This document shows, one piece after another, positions 17,545 to 24,797 of a stretch of DNA of 47,411 bases; position 1 is the first letter of the stretch; every line of letters begins with the position of its first letter. Made by a program: the position numbers and the translations under genes. Below the pieces are notes generated by a model that worked only from the letters and a program-made list of their open reading frames with translations, was not told the origin of the DNA and made no database searches. This DNA is from CAYMCQ01 sp964389025 (lineage in GTDB: Bacteria > Verrucomicrobiota > Verrucomicrobiia > Limisphaerales > CAYMCQ01): assembly GCA_964389025.1 (NCBI GenBank), contig CAYMCQ010000025.1, positions 1 to 47,411 on the forward strand, given 5' to 3'.

Positions 17545-18720
17545 TCATTCTATGAGAATAGAACGATAGAATCTCCGCCCAACGGTTGATGAGGTAGTAG
17601 TGTCCACCCAAAGATAATTACTGCCGGGAAGGGAAACATTCGTCAGAGCGAACCACGTCGCATTTGTGACTAGGTTCGTCGTGTATTCAATCCGATAAGT
17701 TTGTCCCGGATTTCCTTGAATCGTGACGCCAGCATAATTAGCAATCGTCAGCAATGAGGGTGGCGGATTGCTGACTGGTGCGAAAACGTCCGATTGAAAA
17801 ATCTTAGAGCCTGCGGCCACAAACGTGCCGAGACCGAAGACAAACGTGTTCGCGCCATTGGCAGCGACACGGTTAATCCAGTCTAGGCCGTTCGTGGACG
17901 TATATGTTTTATTTAGGACTGAACCAATGAAATAGCCTCCTCCAAATGTGATTTCAGCCAAGCTCGGCGAACCACTGCAGCAATAAGAGTCCACGATGAC
18001 AGGTTGCCAAGAAGATAAATTACTCGAAGTCACGAACCCGTATTCAGCAAAAAAATTAGGATTAACGTAATAGTTGGTGCGCCAAGTAGCGATGAATAGT
18101 CCGTTTCCATAGGCAACACTACGAAGCGTTTGGTTCCCCGGCGGGTAATCGACCCGCCAGATGATGCTGTCGGCAGACGAGAAAATAGTGCCACTGCTCA
18201 CAGCAACAAACCGACCTGCACCGAAAGCGATTCCTTCGAGAGCAGGAAATTGAAAGTCAGTCCATTGAAACGGGTCTAGGGTTGTTGAAATAATTCGATC
18301 TCCCACGAATACAAAACGGCCATCTCCGTAAGTCGCACCTCTGATTTGAGACGGAGTTTCATAGACTTTCGTCCAAGCCAACCCGTCGAAGGATTGTAGA
18401 ATGTAACGCGGCCCAGCAGAGTTTGTCGAAATCGGATAGCCGTATGCCATGAACATGCCGCCGCCGAAGATGATTCCTTCGCAGTAAACCACAGGAGGGC
18501 TGATGTATTGCGTCCAAACAACACCGTCCGGCGAAATTTGAAACAAGGTGCCTGAAACCGCTACAAATTTGCCATTGCCGTAAGCGATTCCTGATGCAGA
18601 GAAGTTGGCTCTCGTATGCCAGACATCGAGAGCGTCTGCCTGAACATTTGCCACTTTGGAAATGCAGAACAGCGCTGCTGCGACGGCGAGTGGGCGGATG
18701 AGTTTAATCCAAGCTCTCAT
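17545..18720 (-). CDS. Secreted beta-propeller protein with C-terminal verrucomicrobial module
   Basis: 391 residues from the ATG at 18720, which places a Sec signal peptide (MRAWIKLIRPLAVAAALF ... ANVQA) at the N terminus; an ATG at 18774 would add 18 residues before it. The body has repeated blades with the pattern 'YGNGKFVAV', 'FGGGMFMAYG', 'YGDGRFVFVG', 'FGAGRFVAVS', 'YGNGLFIATW', 'FGGGYFIGS', roughly one every 45-50 residues: a seven-bladed-type propeller. The C-terminal 80 residues carry GNPGQTYRIEYTTNL and end GRRFYRSILIE, a module common at the ends of verrucomicrobial exported proteins. Its function is unknown. It is oriented opposite to the two small genes. Confidence 0.8.
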   Translation of the reverse strand: MRAWIKLIRPLAVAAALFCISKVANVQADALDVWHTRANFSASGIAYGNGKFVAVSGTLFQISPDGVVWTQYISPPVVYCEGIIFGGGMFMAYGYPISTNSAGPRYILQSFDGLAWTKVYETPSQIRGATYGDGRFVFVGDRIISTTLDPFQWTDFQFPALEGIAFGAGRFVAVSSGTIFSSADSIIWRVDYPPGNQTLRSVAYGNGLFIATWRTNYYVNPNFFAEYGFVTSSNLSSWQPVIVDSYCCSGSPSLAEITFGGGYFIGSVLNKTYTSTNGLDWINRVAANGANTFVFGLGTFVAAGSKIFQSDVFAPVSNPPPSLLTIANYAGVTIQGNPGQTYRIEYTTNLVTNATWFALTNVSLPGSNYLWVDTTTSSTVGRRFYRSILIE

Positions 18721-18836
18721 TCTGCCAGCGAGCGTAGGCGGGGCCGCGAGGCGTTTCAAGCTTCTATCATACATTTCGAAACAATCGCCTGCTTTTCACA
18801 GGAGCGGTATTTCTCCACTATGCACACGGTTGCTGA

Positions 18837-19415
18837 AATCAAAACGGCAAGCTCACAATCACACGCCTTTTCGAAATCGTGCACTCATTTCTCACCGATG
18901 AAATCGTGGTCATCGCCGACATTGGCGATGAGACATTCGGTTCGATGGATTTGTTTATCCGTCATCGCACGGAATTTTTAGCGCCGGCTTATTATGCTTC
19001 GATGGGATTTTCCGTGCCTGCGAGCGTCGGCGCGCAACTCGCGAACCCGAAGCTGCGTCCGCTCGTGATCGTCGGCGATGGCTCGTTTCAGATGACCGGC
19101 ATGGAACTGTCCACGAGCGCGCGTTACGGCCTGAACCCGATCGTGATCGTCCTGAACAATCGCGGCTACGGCACGGAGCGCCACATGCAGGACGGCACTT
19201 ACAACGACGTGCACGCGTGGAATTACAATCGGCTGCCGGAAATTCTCGGCGCAGGCCGCGGCTTCGTCGTCGAAACCGAAGCGGAGTTGCAGCGCGCGTT
19301 GCGCGAAGCGCGCAATCACACTGAAAGCTTCTGTCTGCTCGACGTGCATCTGGAACAACTGGATCGCTCGCCGGCGCTGCAAAGGTTGGCGGAGAGGCTG
19401 GCAAAAAGATTGTGA
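18837..19415 (+). pseudogene. ThDP-dependent decarboxylase-type enzyme, N-terminally truncated
   Basis: Only the C-terminal pyrophosphate-binding domain (about 190 residues) remains. Homology to indolepyruvate/pyruvate-decarboxylase-type enzymes runs in frame from GKLTITRLFEIV at about 18846, directly after an in-frame TGA (18834-18836), so the first two thirds of the gene are missing. A GTG at 18879 could start a 178-residue product. The ThDP/Mg motif is intact: GDGSFQ ... VLNNRGYGTE. A second copy of its last 37 codons lies at 16573-16685, upstream of the accessory block. A 178-residue stand-alone domain could be made but would lack the PYR domain needed for catalysis. Confidence 0.8.
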
Positions 19416-19469
19416 ATCGTCCGCCGTTCCGCATTGTGATTTGCGCTGCCATTTGTTCCAATCACGCCC

Positions 19470-19802
19470 GTGAAACTTCCCAATGGCGAACGGGCTGACC
19501 TCGGCACAAAGCTGGAGGATTATTCGCTCAATCCGTCGCACCGCGATGGACGGCACAAGGCGCGGGTTTTCGCCGCAGTGCTTGGAATCACACTCGACAA
19601 TCGGCAGGTGTTAAAAGACGCATTGCTTCACGCCGCCGCAACTTCCGATGCTGCCGAATCGAGAGGCGACAACGGTTTCGGCGAAGTTTTCCTGTTGCGC
19701 TTCCCGCTCACCACAAAGCAGAACACCGCAACCGTTCTGAGCGTGTGGATTGTCCGTCACGGAGAGGACTTTCCAAGACTCGCGACTTGTTATATCGTTT
19801 AG
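19470..19802 (+). CDS. DUF6883-family protein
   Basis: 110 residues with a GTG start at 19470. The pattern KLPNGERADL ... DYSLNPSHRDGRHKARVF ... WIVRHGEDFPRLATCYI is that of the DUF6883 family, whose members often sit next to DUF4926 proteins or at the ends of polymorphic toxins. The biochemical role is unknown; the family is suspected to take part in toxin/immunity or TA-like pairs. The next gene, DUF4926, begins 3 bases after its stop, so they form a two-gene operon just upstream of sufD. Confidence 0.75.
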   Translation: MKLPNGERADLGTKLEDYSLNPSHRDGRHKARVFAAVLGITLDNRQVLKDALLHAAATSDAAESRGDNGFGEVFLLRFPLTTKQNTATVLSVWIVRHGEDFPRLATCYIV

Positions 19803-19805
19803 ACC

Positions 19806-20051
19806 ATGAACGGCGAAATCCATTTGCATGACGTGGTGGTGCTCACGGAAGACGTGCCCGCAAAGCACTTCGAGACCGGGCGCGCGCTCTTGCTCCGCCG
19901 CGGCCAAGTCGGGACGGTAGTGATGGCTTATGACGGCACGGCTTTTGAAGTTGAATTCGCCGGGCGCGATGGCCGGCCTTATGCCTTGCTTCCCATCCCT
20001 GCGAAAAAACTCCTCGTGCTGCACGAAGAGCCGGAATTCGCGGCGGCATAA
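19806..20051 (+). CDS. DUF4926-family protein
   Basis: 81 residues from the ATG at 19806. It has the DUF4926 core: LHDVVVLTEDVPAKHF, LLRRGQVGTVVMAY, FEVEFAGRDGRPYALLPI and AKKLLVL. This is a small SH3-like barrel expected from the glycine/valine pattern. DUF4926 is commonly paired with DUF6883, as here. The function is unknown; a binding (antitoxin or immunity) partner role is inferred from the pairing and small size. sufD starts 46 bases downstream. Confidence 0.8.
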   Translation: MNGEIHLHDVVVLTEDVPAKHFETGRALLLRRGQVGTVVMAYDGTAFEVEFAGRDGRPYALLPIPAKKLLVLHEEPEFAAA

Positions 20052-20097
20052 TCAGGTTTATTCGCAGCCATTCGCCAAATTCGCGTAAAGAATTTTC

Positions 20098-21483
20098 ATG
20101 AACAACACCGAACAATACGTTGAAAAATTTGAAGCGGTAGAGAAGCAACCTGCTGAGCCGTCGTGGCTGCGCTCGCTTCGCAAGGCAGGCATCGCGCGGT
20201 TCGCGGAAATCGGCTTCCCGACGTTGCACGACGAAGATTGGCGTTTCACAAACGTCTCGCCGATTGCAAAACTGCCGTTCAAACCCACGCTCGAACTTTC
20301 CGCGAATGGGCTGGACAAATCCGCGCTCAAAAACTTTACCTTCGGCGAACTGAAAGCCAGCCGGCTCGTTTTCCTGAACGGACTTTTTTCTGCGGAACTT
20401 TCCACGCTCGGGAATTTTCCTGACGGTGTCAAAGTCGGAAGTCTAGCGGCGAGTTTGAAAAGTGATTCCACGCTGCTCGAAAAATTCTTGGCCCGCCACG
20501 CAACCGCCGCCGACAACGCTTTCAACGCGCTGAACCTCGCGTTCTTTCAGGACGGCGCGTTCATTTACGTTCCGGCGAACGTGACGCTCACCGAGCCAAT
20601 CCATTTGCTTTTCATTTCCACGAGCAAAGAGCCCGGCGCGACGGCGCATCCGCGCAATCTGATTGTCGCGGAAACGAACAGCCGGTTCACCGTGCTCGAA
20701 AGTTACGCCCATAGTAGCACAGGCTTCCAGCCTGTGTGTTCATCGGGTGACAAAGAGAAGCCTCACAGGCTGGAAGCCTGTGCTACTTTTACGAACGCAA
20801 TCACGGAAATAATCGTGGCGGACAGCGCGAACGTCGAGCATTGCAAGTTTCAGGATGAGAGTGACGATGCGTTTCACATGGCCGGGCTTCACGCGCATCT
20901 CGGCCGCAGCGCGAATTTCATCTCCCACTCGATTGCCACCGGCGCGAAACTTTCACGGGCCAACATCCGCACGAACCTCGCGGGCGAAGGCGTCGAGTGC
21001 GTCCTCAACGGGCTTTATCTCACGAAGGGCGACCAGCTTGCCGACCATCACATGGTCGTCGAGCACGCGCAGCCGCATTGCAACAGCCACGAATATTTCA
21101 ACGGCATTTTGGACGGACGCTCGAAAGGCGTTTTTCACGGGAGAATTTTGGTCCGAAAAATCGCGCAGAAGACCGACGCGAAACAGACGAACAAAAATCT
21201 CCTGCTCTCCGACAGCGCAACCGTGGACACGAAACCGCAACTGGAAATTTACGCTGATGATGTGAAATGCACGCATGGCGCGACGGTCGGCCAGTTGAAC
21301 GAGGAATCCATTTTTTATCTGCGCGCCCGCGGCATCGGGGAGGAAACGGCTCGGCGGATGTTGATCCACGCGTTCGCCGGCGAAATCATTGACCGCGTCC
21401 GTTTTCAACCTGCGCGGGAGGAACTCGATAAAATTATTTGGGATCGGCTGGAGCAGAACGAGCGCGTGGCGGTGGAAAAATGA
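20098..21483 (+). CDS. sufD: Fe-S cluster assembly scaffold SufD, with in-frame repeat insertion
   Basis: SufD pairs with SufB in the SufBC2D scaffold. 461 residues: N-terminal helical part with ARFAEIGFPTLHDEDWRFTN, then the beta-helix core (LESYA ... ITEIIVADSANVEH) and the C-terminal LYADDVKCTHGATVG-type block (here IYADDVKCTHGATVGQL) with RARGIGEETARRMLI. A 75-bp palindromic repeat inserted at about residues 206-231 adds 25 residues between LESYA and FTNAITEI, in an exposed loop of the beta-helix. The frame is kept, so the protein is probably functional. It is the first of four SUF genes in a row on the plus strand, apart from sufB-sufC. Confidence 0.95.
   Translation: MNNTEQYVEKFEAVEKQPAEPSWLRSLRKAGIARFAEIGFPTLHDEDWRFTNVSPIAKLPFKPTLELSANGLDKSALKNFTFGELKASRLVFLNGLFSAELSTLGNFPDGVKVGSLAASLKSDSTLLEKFLARHATAADNAFNALNLAFFQDGAFIYVPANVTLTEPIHLLFISTSKEPGATAHPRNLIVAETNSRFTVLESYAHSSTGFQPVCSSGDKEKPHRLEACATFTNAITEIIVADSANVEHCKFQDESDDAFHMAGLHAHLGRSANFISHSIATGAKLSRANIRTNLAGEGVECVLNGLYLTKGDQLADHHMVVEHAQPHCNSHEYFNGILDGRSKGVFHGRILVRKIAQKTDAKQTNKNLLLSDSATVDTKPQLEIYADDVKCTHGATVGQLNEESIFYLRARGIGEETARRMLIHAFAGEIIDRVRFQPAREELDKIIWDRLEQNERVAVEK
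20713..20787. repeat. 75-bp perfect palindromic repeat inside sufD, in frame
   Basis: 24-base arms (20713-20736 and 20764-20787) are perfect reverse complements, each built on GCACAGGCTTCCAGCCTGTG, with a 27-base loop. It is translated as SSTGFQPVCSS ... HRLEACAT. The perfection of the arms suggests recent insertion or strong structural constraint. Half of a related element (GCTTCCAGCCTGTCTG) lies at 24001-24020 just after sufS. Confidence 0.9.
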
Positions 21484-21542
21484 CAGGATGAACAGGATTT
21501 CCAGGATGAGATTCCTAATCTTGTTAATCCTGTAAATCCCGT
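21483..21542. repeat. Palindromic repeat between sufD and sufU
   Basis: Left arm ACAGGATGAACAGGATT and right arm AATCCTGTAAATCCCGT pair at about 14 of 17 positions. It fills the 68-base gap between sufD and sufU. Confidence 0.6.
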
Positions 21543-21551
21543 CGAAAAAAT

Positions 21552-22010
21552 ATGTCTGACGACCTTAACGATCTTTATCAGGAAGTCATCCTGGATCACT
21601 GCAAGCATCCGCGGAACTTCCACGAGATGCCGCAGGCGAGTTGCTCGGCGCAGGGACACAATCCACTTTGCGGCGATCAGTTGAGAATGTTTCTCCAAAC
21701 CGACGGCGACGTGATCAAAGAGATCAGCTTCGTCGGTTCAGGCTGCTGTATTTCAAAAGCATCCGCGTCGCTGCTGACTGAAAGCGTCAAAGGAAAAAAC
21801 AAAGCGCAGATCAAAGAGCTTTTCGACAAAGTCCACGCGATGGTCACGACCGGAAAACCCGCTGGCGATTCGATTGGCAAACTGGCCGTGTTCGCCGGTG
21901 TGCATAAATTTCCCGCACGCATCAAATGCGCAATCCTTTCGTGGCACGCGGTGATGGCGGCGCTGGAAGGAGGCGCTGAGACGGTTAGCACCGAAACAGA
22001 AAGCATGTAA
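21552..22010 (+). CDS. sufU: SufU-type Fe-S scaffold / sulfurtransferase
   Basis: 152 residues. SufU accepts persulfide sulfur from SufS and passes it to the SufBCD scaffold. The three zinc/sulfur ligand cysteines are present: Cys40 with Asp42 (NPLCGD), Cys65 (GSGCCIS) and Cys126 (RIKCAIL). The insertion between the second and third cysteine, typical of SufU and not IscU, is also there (LTESVKGKNKAQIKELF region). It lies between sufD and sufT in the plus-strand cluster. The start is the ATG at 21552. Confidence 0.93.
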   Translation: MSDDLNDLYQEVILDHCKHPRNFHEMPQASCSAQGHNPLCGDQLRMFLQTDGDVIKEISFVGSGCCISKASASLLTESVKGKNKAQIKELFDKVHAMVTTGKPAGDSIGKLAVFAGVHKFPARIKCAILSWHAVMAALEGGAETVSTETESM

Positions 22011-22068
22011 ATTTGTTCCGTTAAAGGAGCGCGACAAGTGAAGTTGTTTCCGCTATATTCCAATCGCT

Positions 22069-22623
22069 ATGCAGACAAACGATTCAGTCACTTTGGCCCG
22101 CGACGTTGATGCCGCGGTGATTCCCGTCGGCACGAAGGTAACGTTGCAAAAAGGCGAGCAGGCGCACATCACGCAATCGCTCGGCGGCAGTTACACCGTC
22201 ATCGTCAACGGCAACATGTTCCGCATCGAAGGCAAAGACGCCGATGCGCTCGGGATTCAAAAGACCGAGGAAAAAACTTCCGGGACGCCCGGCGCTCCGA
22301 AAACAACCGAGCAACTCGAAAAGGAAATCTGGAATCAGATGCGGAGCTGCTTCGATCCGGAAATCCCCGTGAACATAGTTGATCTCGGCTTGGTTTACGA
22401 TTGCCACCTCACGCCGCTCGCGCCCGACAGCCACAAGGTGGACGTGAAGATGACGTTGACCGCGCCCGGTTGCGGCATGGGGCCGATGCTCGCGCAGGAC
22501 GTGCAGAACAAATTGCTCTCGCTCGAAGGCGTGGACGACGTGAATGTGGAGCTGGTCTGGGATCCGCCGTGGAACCAAAGCATGTTGAGCGAAGCGGCGA
22601 AACTGCAATTGGGATTGGTCTAA
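22069..22623 (+). CDS. sufT: Fe-S assembly protein SufT (DUF59/MIP18 domain)
   Basis: 184 residues with an N-terminal beta-rich extension (about 1-75) and a C-terminal MIP18/DUF59 domain (about 85-180) containing FDPEIPVNIVDLGLVY and the conserved Cys in TAPGCGMGPM, then WDPPWNQSMLSE. This is the architecture of the SufT family, an auxiliary Fe-S maturation factor needed under high Fe-S demand in firmicutes. It is located between sufU and sufS, the usual place. Start at ATG 22069. Confidence 0.9.
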   Translation: MQTNDSVTLARDVDAAVIPVGTKVTLQKGEQAHITQSLGGSYTVIVNGNMFRIEGKDADALGIQKTEEKTSGTPGAPKTTEQLEKEIWNQMRSCFDPEIPVNIVDLGLVYDCHLTPLAPDSHKVDVKMTLTAPGCGMGPMLAQDVQNKLLSLEGVDDVNVELVWDPPWNQSMLSEAAKLQLGLV

Positions 22624-22700
22624 GATTTCAATAAGGAATCCAAGAAGGCAGGAAAAATAAACTTCATGGTTTCCTGGTTTCCTAATAAAAAATTCCGGAA

Positions 22701-23990
22701 ATGACTGACTGGACATCATTGCGAAAAGACTTCCCCGTCCTCGACCAGAAAGTCCACGGACAACCGCTGATTTATTTGGACAACGCGGCGACTTCGCAAA
22801 AGCCGCGCGCCGTTCTTGACGCGCTGAAAAATTATTACGAACGCGACAACGCCAATGTTCATCGAGGGATTCATGAGTTGAGCAATCGCGCGACGGCTGG
22901 GTTTGAAGCGGCTCGCACCGCGGCAGCCAAGTTCATCAACGCTCGCAGCGCGGATGAAATCATTTTCACGCGCGGCACGACGGAAGGAATCAACCTCGTC
23001 GCAAGTAGTTGGGGCACTAAAAATCTCAAGCCGGGCAACGTGATTCTACTCACGGAAATGGAGCACCACAGCAACATCGTTCCGTGGCAACTGCTCGCTG
23101 AACGCGTCGGGGCGAAGGTCAGTTATCTGCCGATCACTGGCGATGATGGTTTGCTGGATTTGAAGCGGCTCGATGAATTTCTCACGCGCGACGTGAAGAT
23201 TCTCGCACTCACACACATTTCGAACTCGCTCGGCACGGTCAATCCCATCGCTGAACTTTGCGCGCGCGCGCGAAAACTTGGCGTGACCACGCTCGTTGAC
23301 GCGGCGCAAAGCGCAGGACATCGCCCGCTCGACGTTCAGGAAATCGGCTGCGATTTTCTCGCGTTCTCCGGCCACAAGATTTGCGGCCCGACGGGCATCG
23401 GCATTTTGTATGGCAGGCAGGAGATTCTTGAAGCGATGCCGCCGTATCAAGGCGGCGGCGAGATGATTTTGAACGTGAGTTTTCAGAAGACGACGTTCAA
23501 ACACGCGCCGCACAGGTTCGAAGCCGGCACGCCGGACATTTCCGGCGCGATCGGCCTGCACGCCGCGATGGATTATCTCGACAGCATTGGCCGCGAAAAT
23601 ATTTTCAAGCATGACCAGGAGCTTGCCGGTTACGCTTATGAAAAATTGTCGCAGCTTGACGGCATTCGCTTGTTCGGCCCAAAGCCGGTAGTGGCACGGG
23701 CGTCTCGCCCGTTCGATTCAAATCTGCAACTCGCGGGCGGGACGCCCGCACCACTACGCGCGGGCGTGGTGAGTTTTCTGTTGAAGGACGTTCACGCGCA
23801 CGACGTCGTGACGGTGGCGGACCAGCGCGGCGTGGCGTTGCGCGGCGGGCATCATTGCAATCAACCGCTCATGAGCAGGCTCGGCGTCGAATCCACCGCG
23901 CGCGCGAGTTTTTATTTTTACAACACGAAAGCCGAAGTGGATCGGTTTGTGGAAGTGGTGAAAGAGATTCAGAAATTTTTCGGGCAATGA
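22701..23990 (+). CDS. sufS: Cysteine desulfurase SufS, with in-frame repeat insertion
   Basis: PLP enzyme that takes sulfur from cysteine and hands it to SufU. 429 residues, about 23 longer than usual. The PLP lysine lies in FSGHKICGPTGIG, the catalytic cysteine in LRGGHHCNQPLM (RxGxHC) and the N-terminal IYLDNAATSQKP is typical of group II desulfurases. The extra length comes from a palindromic repeat at 23688-23757 that codes for PVVARASRPF ... GGTPAPLRAG between FGPK and the RAGVVSF strand, in the small domain. The last 92 or so bases of the gene are repeated at 24687-24778 behind a toxin-antitoxin pair. Confidence 0.96.
   Translation: MTDWTSLRKDFPVLDQKVHGQPLIYLDNAATSQKPRAVLDALKNYYERDNANVHRGIHELSNRATAGFEAARTAAAKFINARSADEIIFTRGTTEGINLVASSWGTKNLKPGNVILLTEMEHHSNIVPWQLLAERVGAKVSYLPITGDDGLLDLKRLDEFLTRDVKILALTHISNSLGTVNPIAELCARARKLGVTTLVDAAQSAGHRPLDVQEIGCDFLAFSGHKICGPTGIGILYGRQEILEAMPPYQGGGEMILNVSFQKTTFKHAPHRFEAGTPDISGAIGLHAAMDYLDSIGRENIFKHDQELAGYAYEKLSQLDGIRLFGPKPVVARASRPFDSNLQLAGGTPAPLRAGVVSFLLKDVHAHDVVTVADQRGVALRGGHHCNQPLMSRLGVESTARASFYFYNTKAEVDRFVEVVKEIQKFFGQ
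23688..23757. repeat. 70-bp palindromic repeat inside sufS, in frame
   Basis: 25-base arms beginning GTAGTGGCACGGGCGTCTCG (23688-23712) and ending CGCCCGCACCACTAC (23733-23757), with three mismatches and a 20-base loop. It is the same family as the nested repeat at 15471-15624. It is read through in frame within a conserved gene. Confidence 0.85.
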
Positions 23991-24058
23991 CGTAGGACAG
24001 CGCTTCCAGCCTGTCTGGGCAAAAGGGAATACTGGCGGCCAAGCGCAGAATGTGTTAA

Positions 24059-24283
24059 ATGCAAACTATGAAAACGATTCACGCAATCTATGAGCAAGGC
24101 GTCTTTCGCCCGCACGAATCGGTCGAATTGCCGGAACGCACGGAAGTGGAATTCGAGCCAAAAGTCGTTGGTGAAAAAGAACCGGCGACCGGAAGCATGG
24201 AAGGCATTTACGAAGTCATGTCGCGGCGGTTCAATTCCGGCGAACGGGACATCGCTGCCCGCCACAATGAGCATCAGCCATGA
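24059..24283 (+). CDS. DUF104-type antitoxin
   Basis: 74 residues (an ATG at 24068 would give the more usual start MKTIHAIYE). It has the DUF104/AF2212-like antitoxin pattern: TIHAIYEQGVFRPHESVELPERTEVEFE, a short beta-rich N-terminal domain, followed by a charged tail that would bind the toxin. Its end overlaps the toxin start by 4 bases (ATGA), typical of a type II TA operon. It sits directly downstream of sufS, after a half palindrome. Confidence 0.85.
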   Translation: MQTMKTIHAIYEQGVFRPHESVELPERTEVEFEPKVVGEKEPATGSMEGIYEVMSRRFNSGERDIAARHNEHQP

Positions 24284-24681
24284 ATTTGGTTTTCATGGAT
24301 TCGGTCGGTTTGCTCGCCTTATGGAGCGAAAGCGATCAATGGCATGAAACGGCCGAGAAAGCCTTTGCCGAAATTACCCAAACCAAAGACACGTTGCTGA
24401 CGACCACGTTCGTGATGCTTGAATGCGGCAATGCTGTGGCGCGAAAAGGATTTCGCAAAGACGCCAATGATTTACGCGAGCGACTTGAAAAAGCCGGAAC
24501 ACTGATTTGGCCGACGGAAACGGATTGGAAATTGGCGTGGCAAAATTATCAACGCGGCGAAGCCGATTCGGCGGGGATTGTGGATCACGTTTCTTTCGTG
24601 GTCATGCGACGGCTGGGCATTGCCAAAGCGTTCACCAACGACCGGCATTTTCAAGCCGCTGGATTTGAAACCCTGTTTTGA
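24280..24681 (+). CDS. PIN-domain toxin (VapC-like)
   Basis: 133 residues. PIN-domain RNases cut RNA, often tRNA or rRNA. The acidic site residues can be seen: N-terminal VFMDSVGLLAL, the central LECGNAV, and the C-terminal GIVDHVSFVVMRRLGIAKAFTNDRHF (in two parts: VDHVSFVVM and AFTNDRHF). Together with the DUF104 antitoxin it forms a complete pair. Its stop lies 5 bases before the second copy of the sufS 3' end, showing the pair was added between two sufS ends. Confidence 0.88.
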   Translation: MNLVFMDSVGLLALWSESDQWHETAEKAFAEITQTKDTLLTTTFVMLECGNAVARKGFRKDANDLRERLEKAGTLIWPTETDWKLAWQNYQRGEADSAGIVDHVSFVVMRRLGIAKAFTNDRHFQAAGFETLF

Positions 24682-24686
24682 AAACG

Positions 24687-24778
24687 CGCGCGCGAGTTTT
24701 TATTTTTACAACACGAAAGCCGAGGTGGATCGGTTTGTTGAAGTGGTGAAAGAGATTCAGAAGTTTTTTGGCCAGTAA
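24687..24778 (+). pseudogene. Duplicated 3' end of sufS
   Basis: Reads ASFYFYNTKAEVDRFVEVV and on to the stop exactly as the end of sufS (23897-23990). Seven bases differ and every one is synonymous: GAA/GAG, GTG/GTT, AAA/AAG, TTC/TTT, GGG/GGC, CAA/CAG and TGA/TAA. A randomly mutating remnant would not show this, so the copy was part of a working sufS allele before it came to lie here. There is no gene body in front of it, only the toxin gene. Confidence 0.92.
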
Positions 24779-24797
24779 TCGTTTCCTCAAACGGAAC

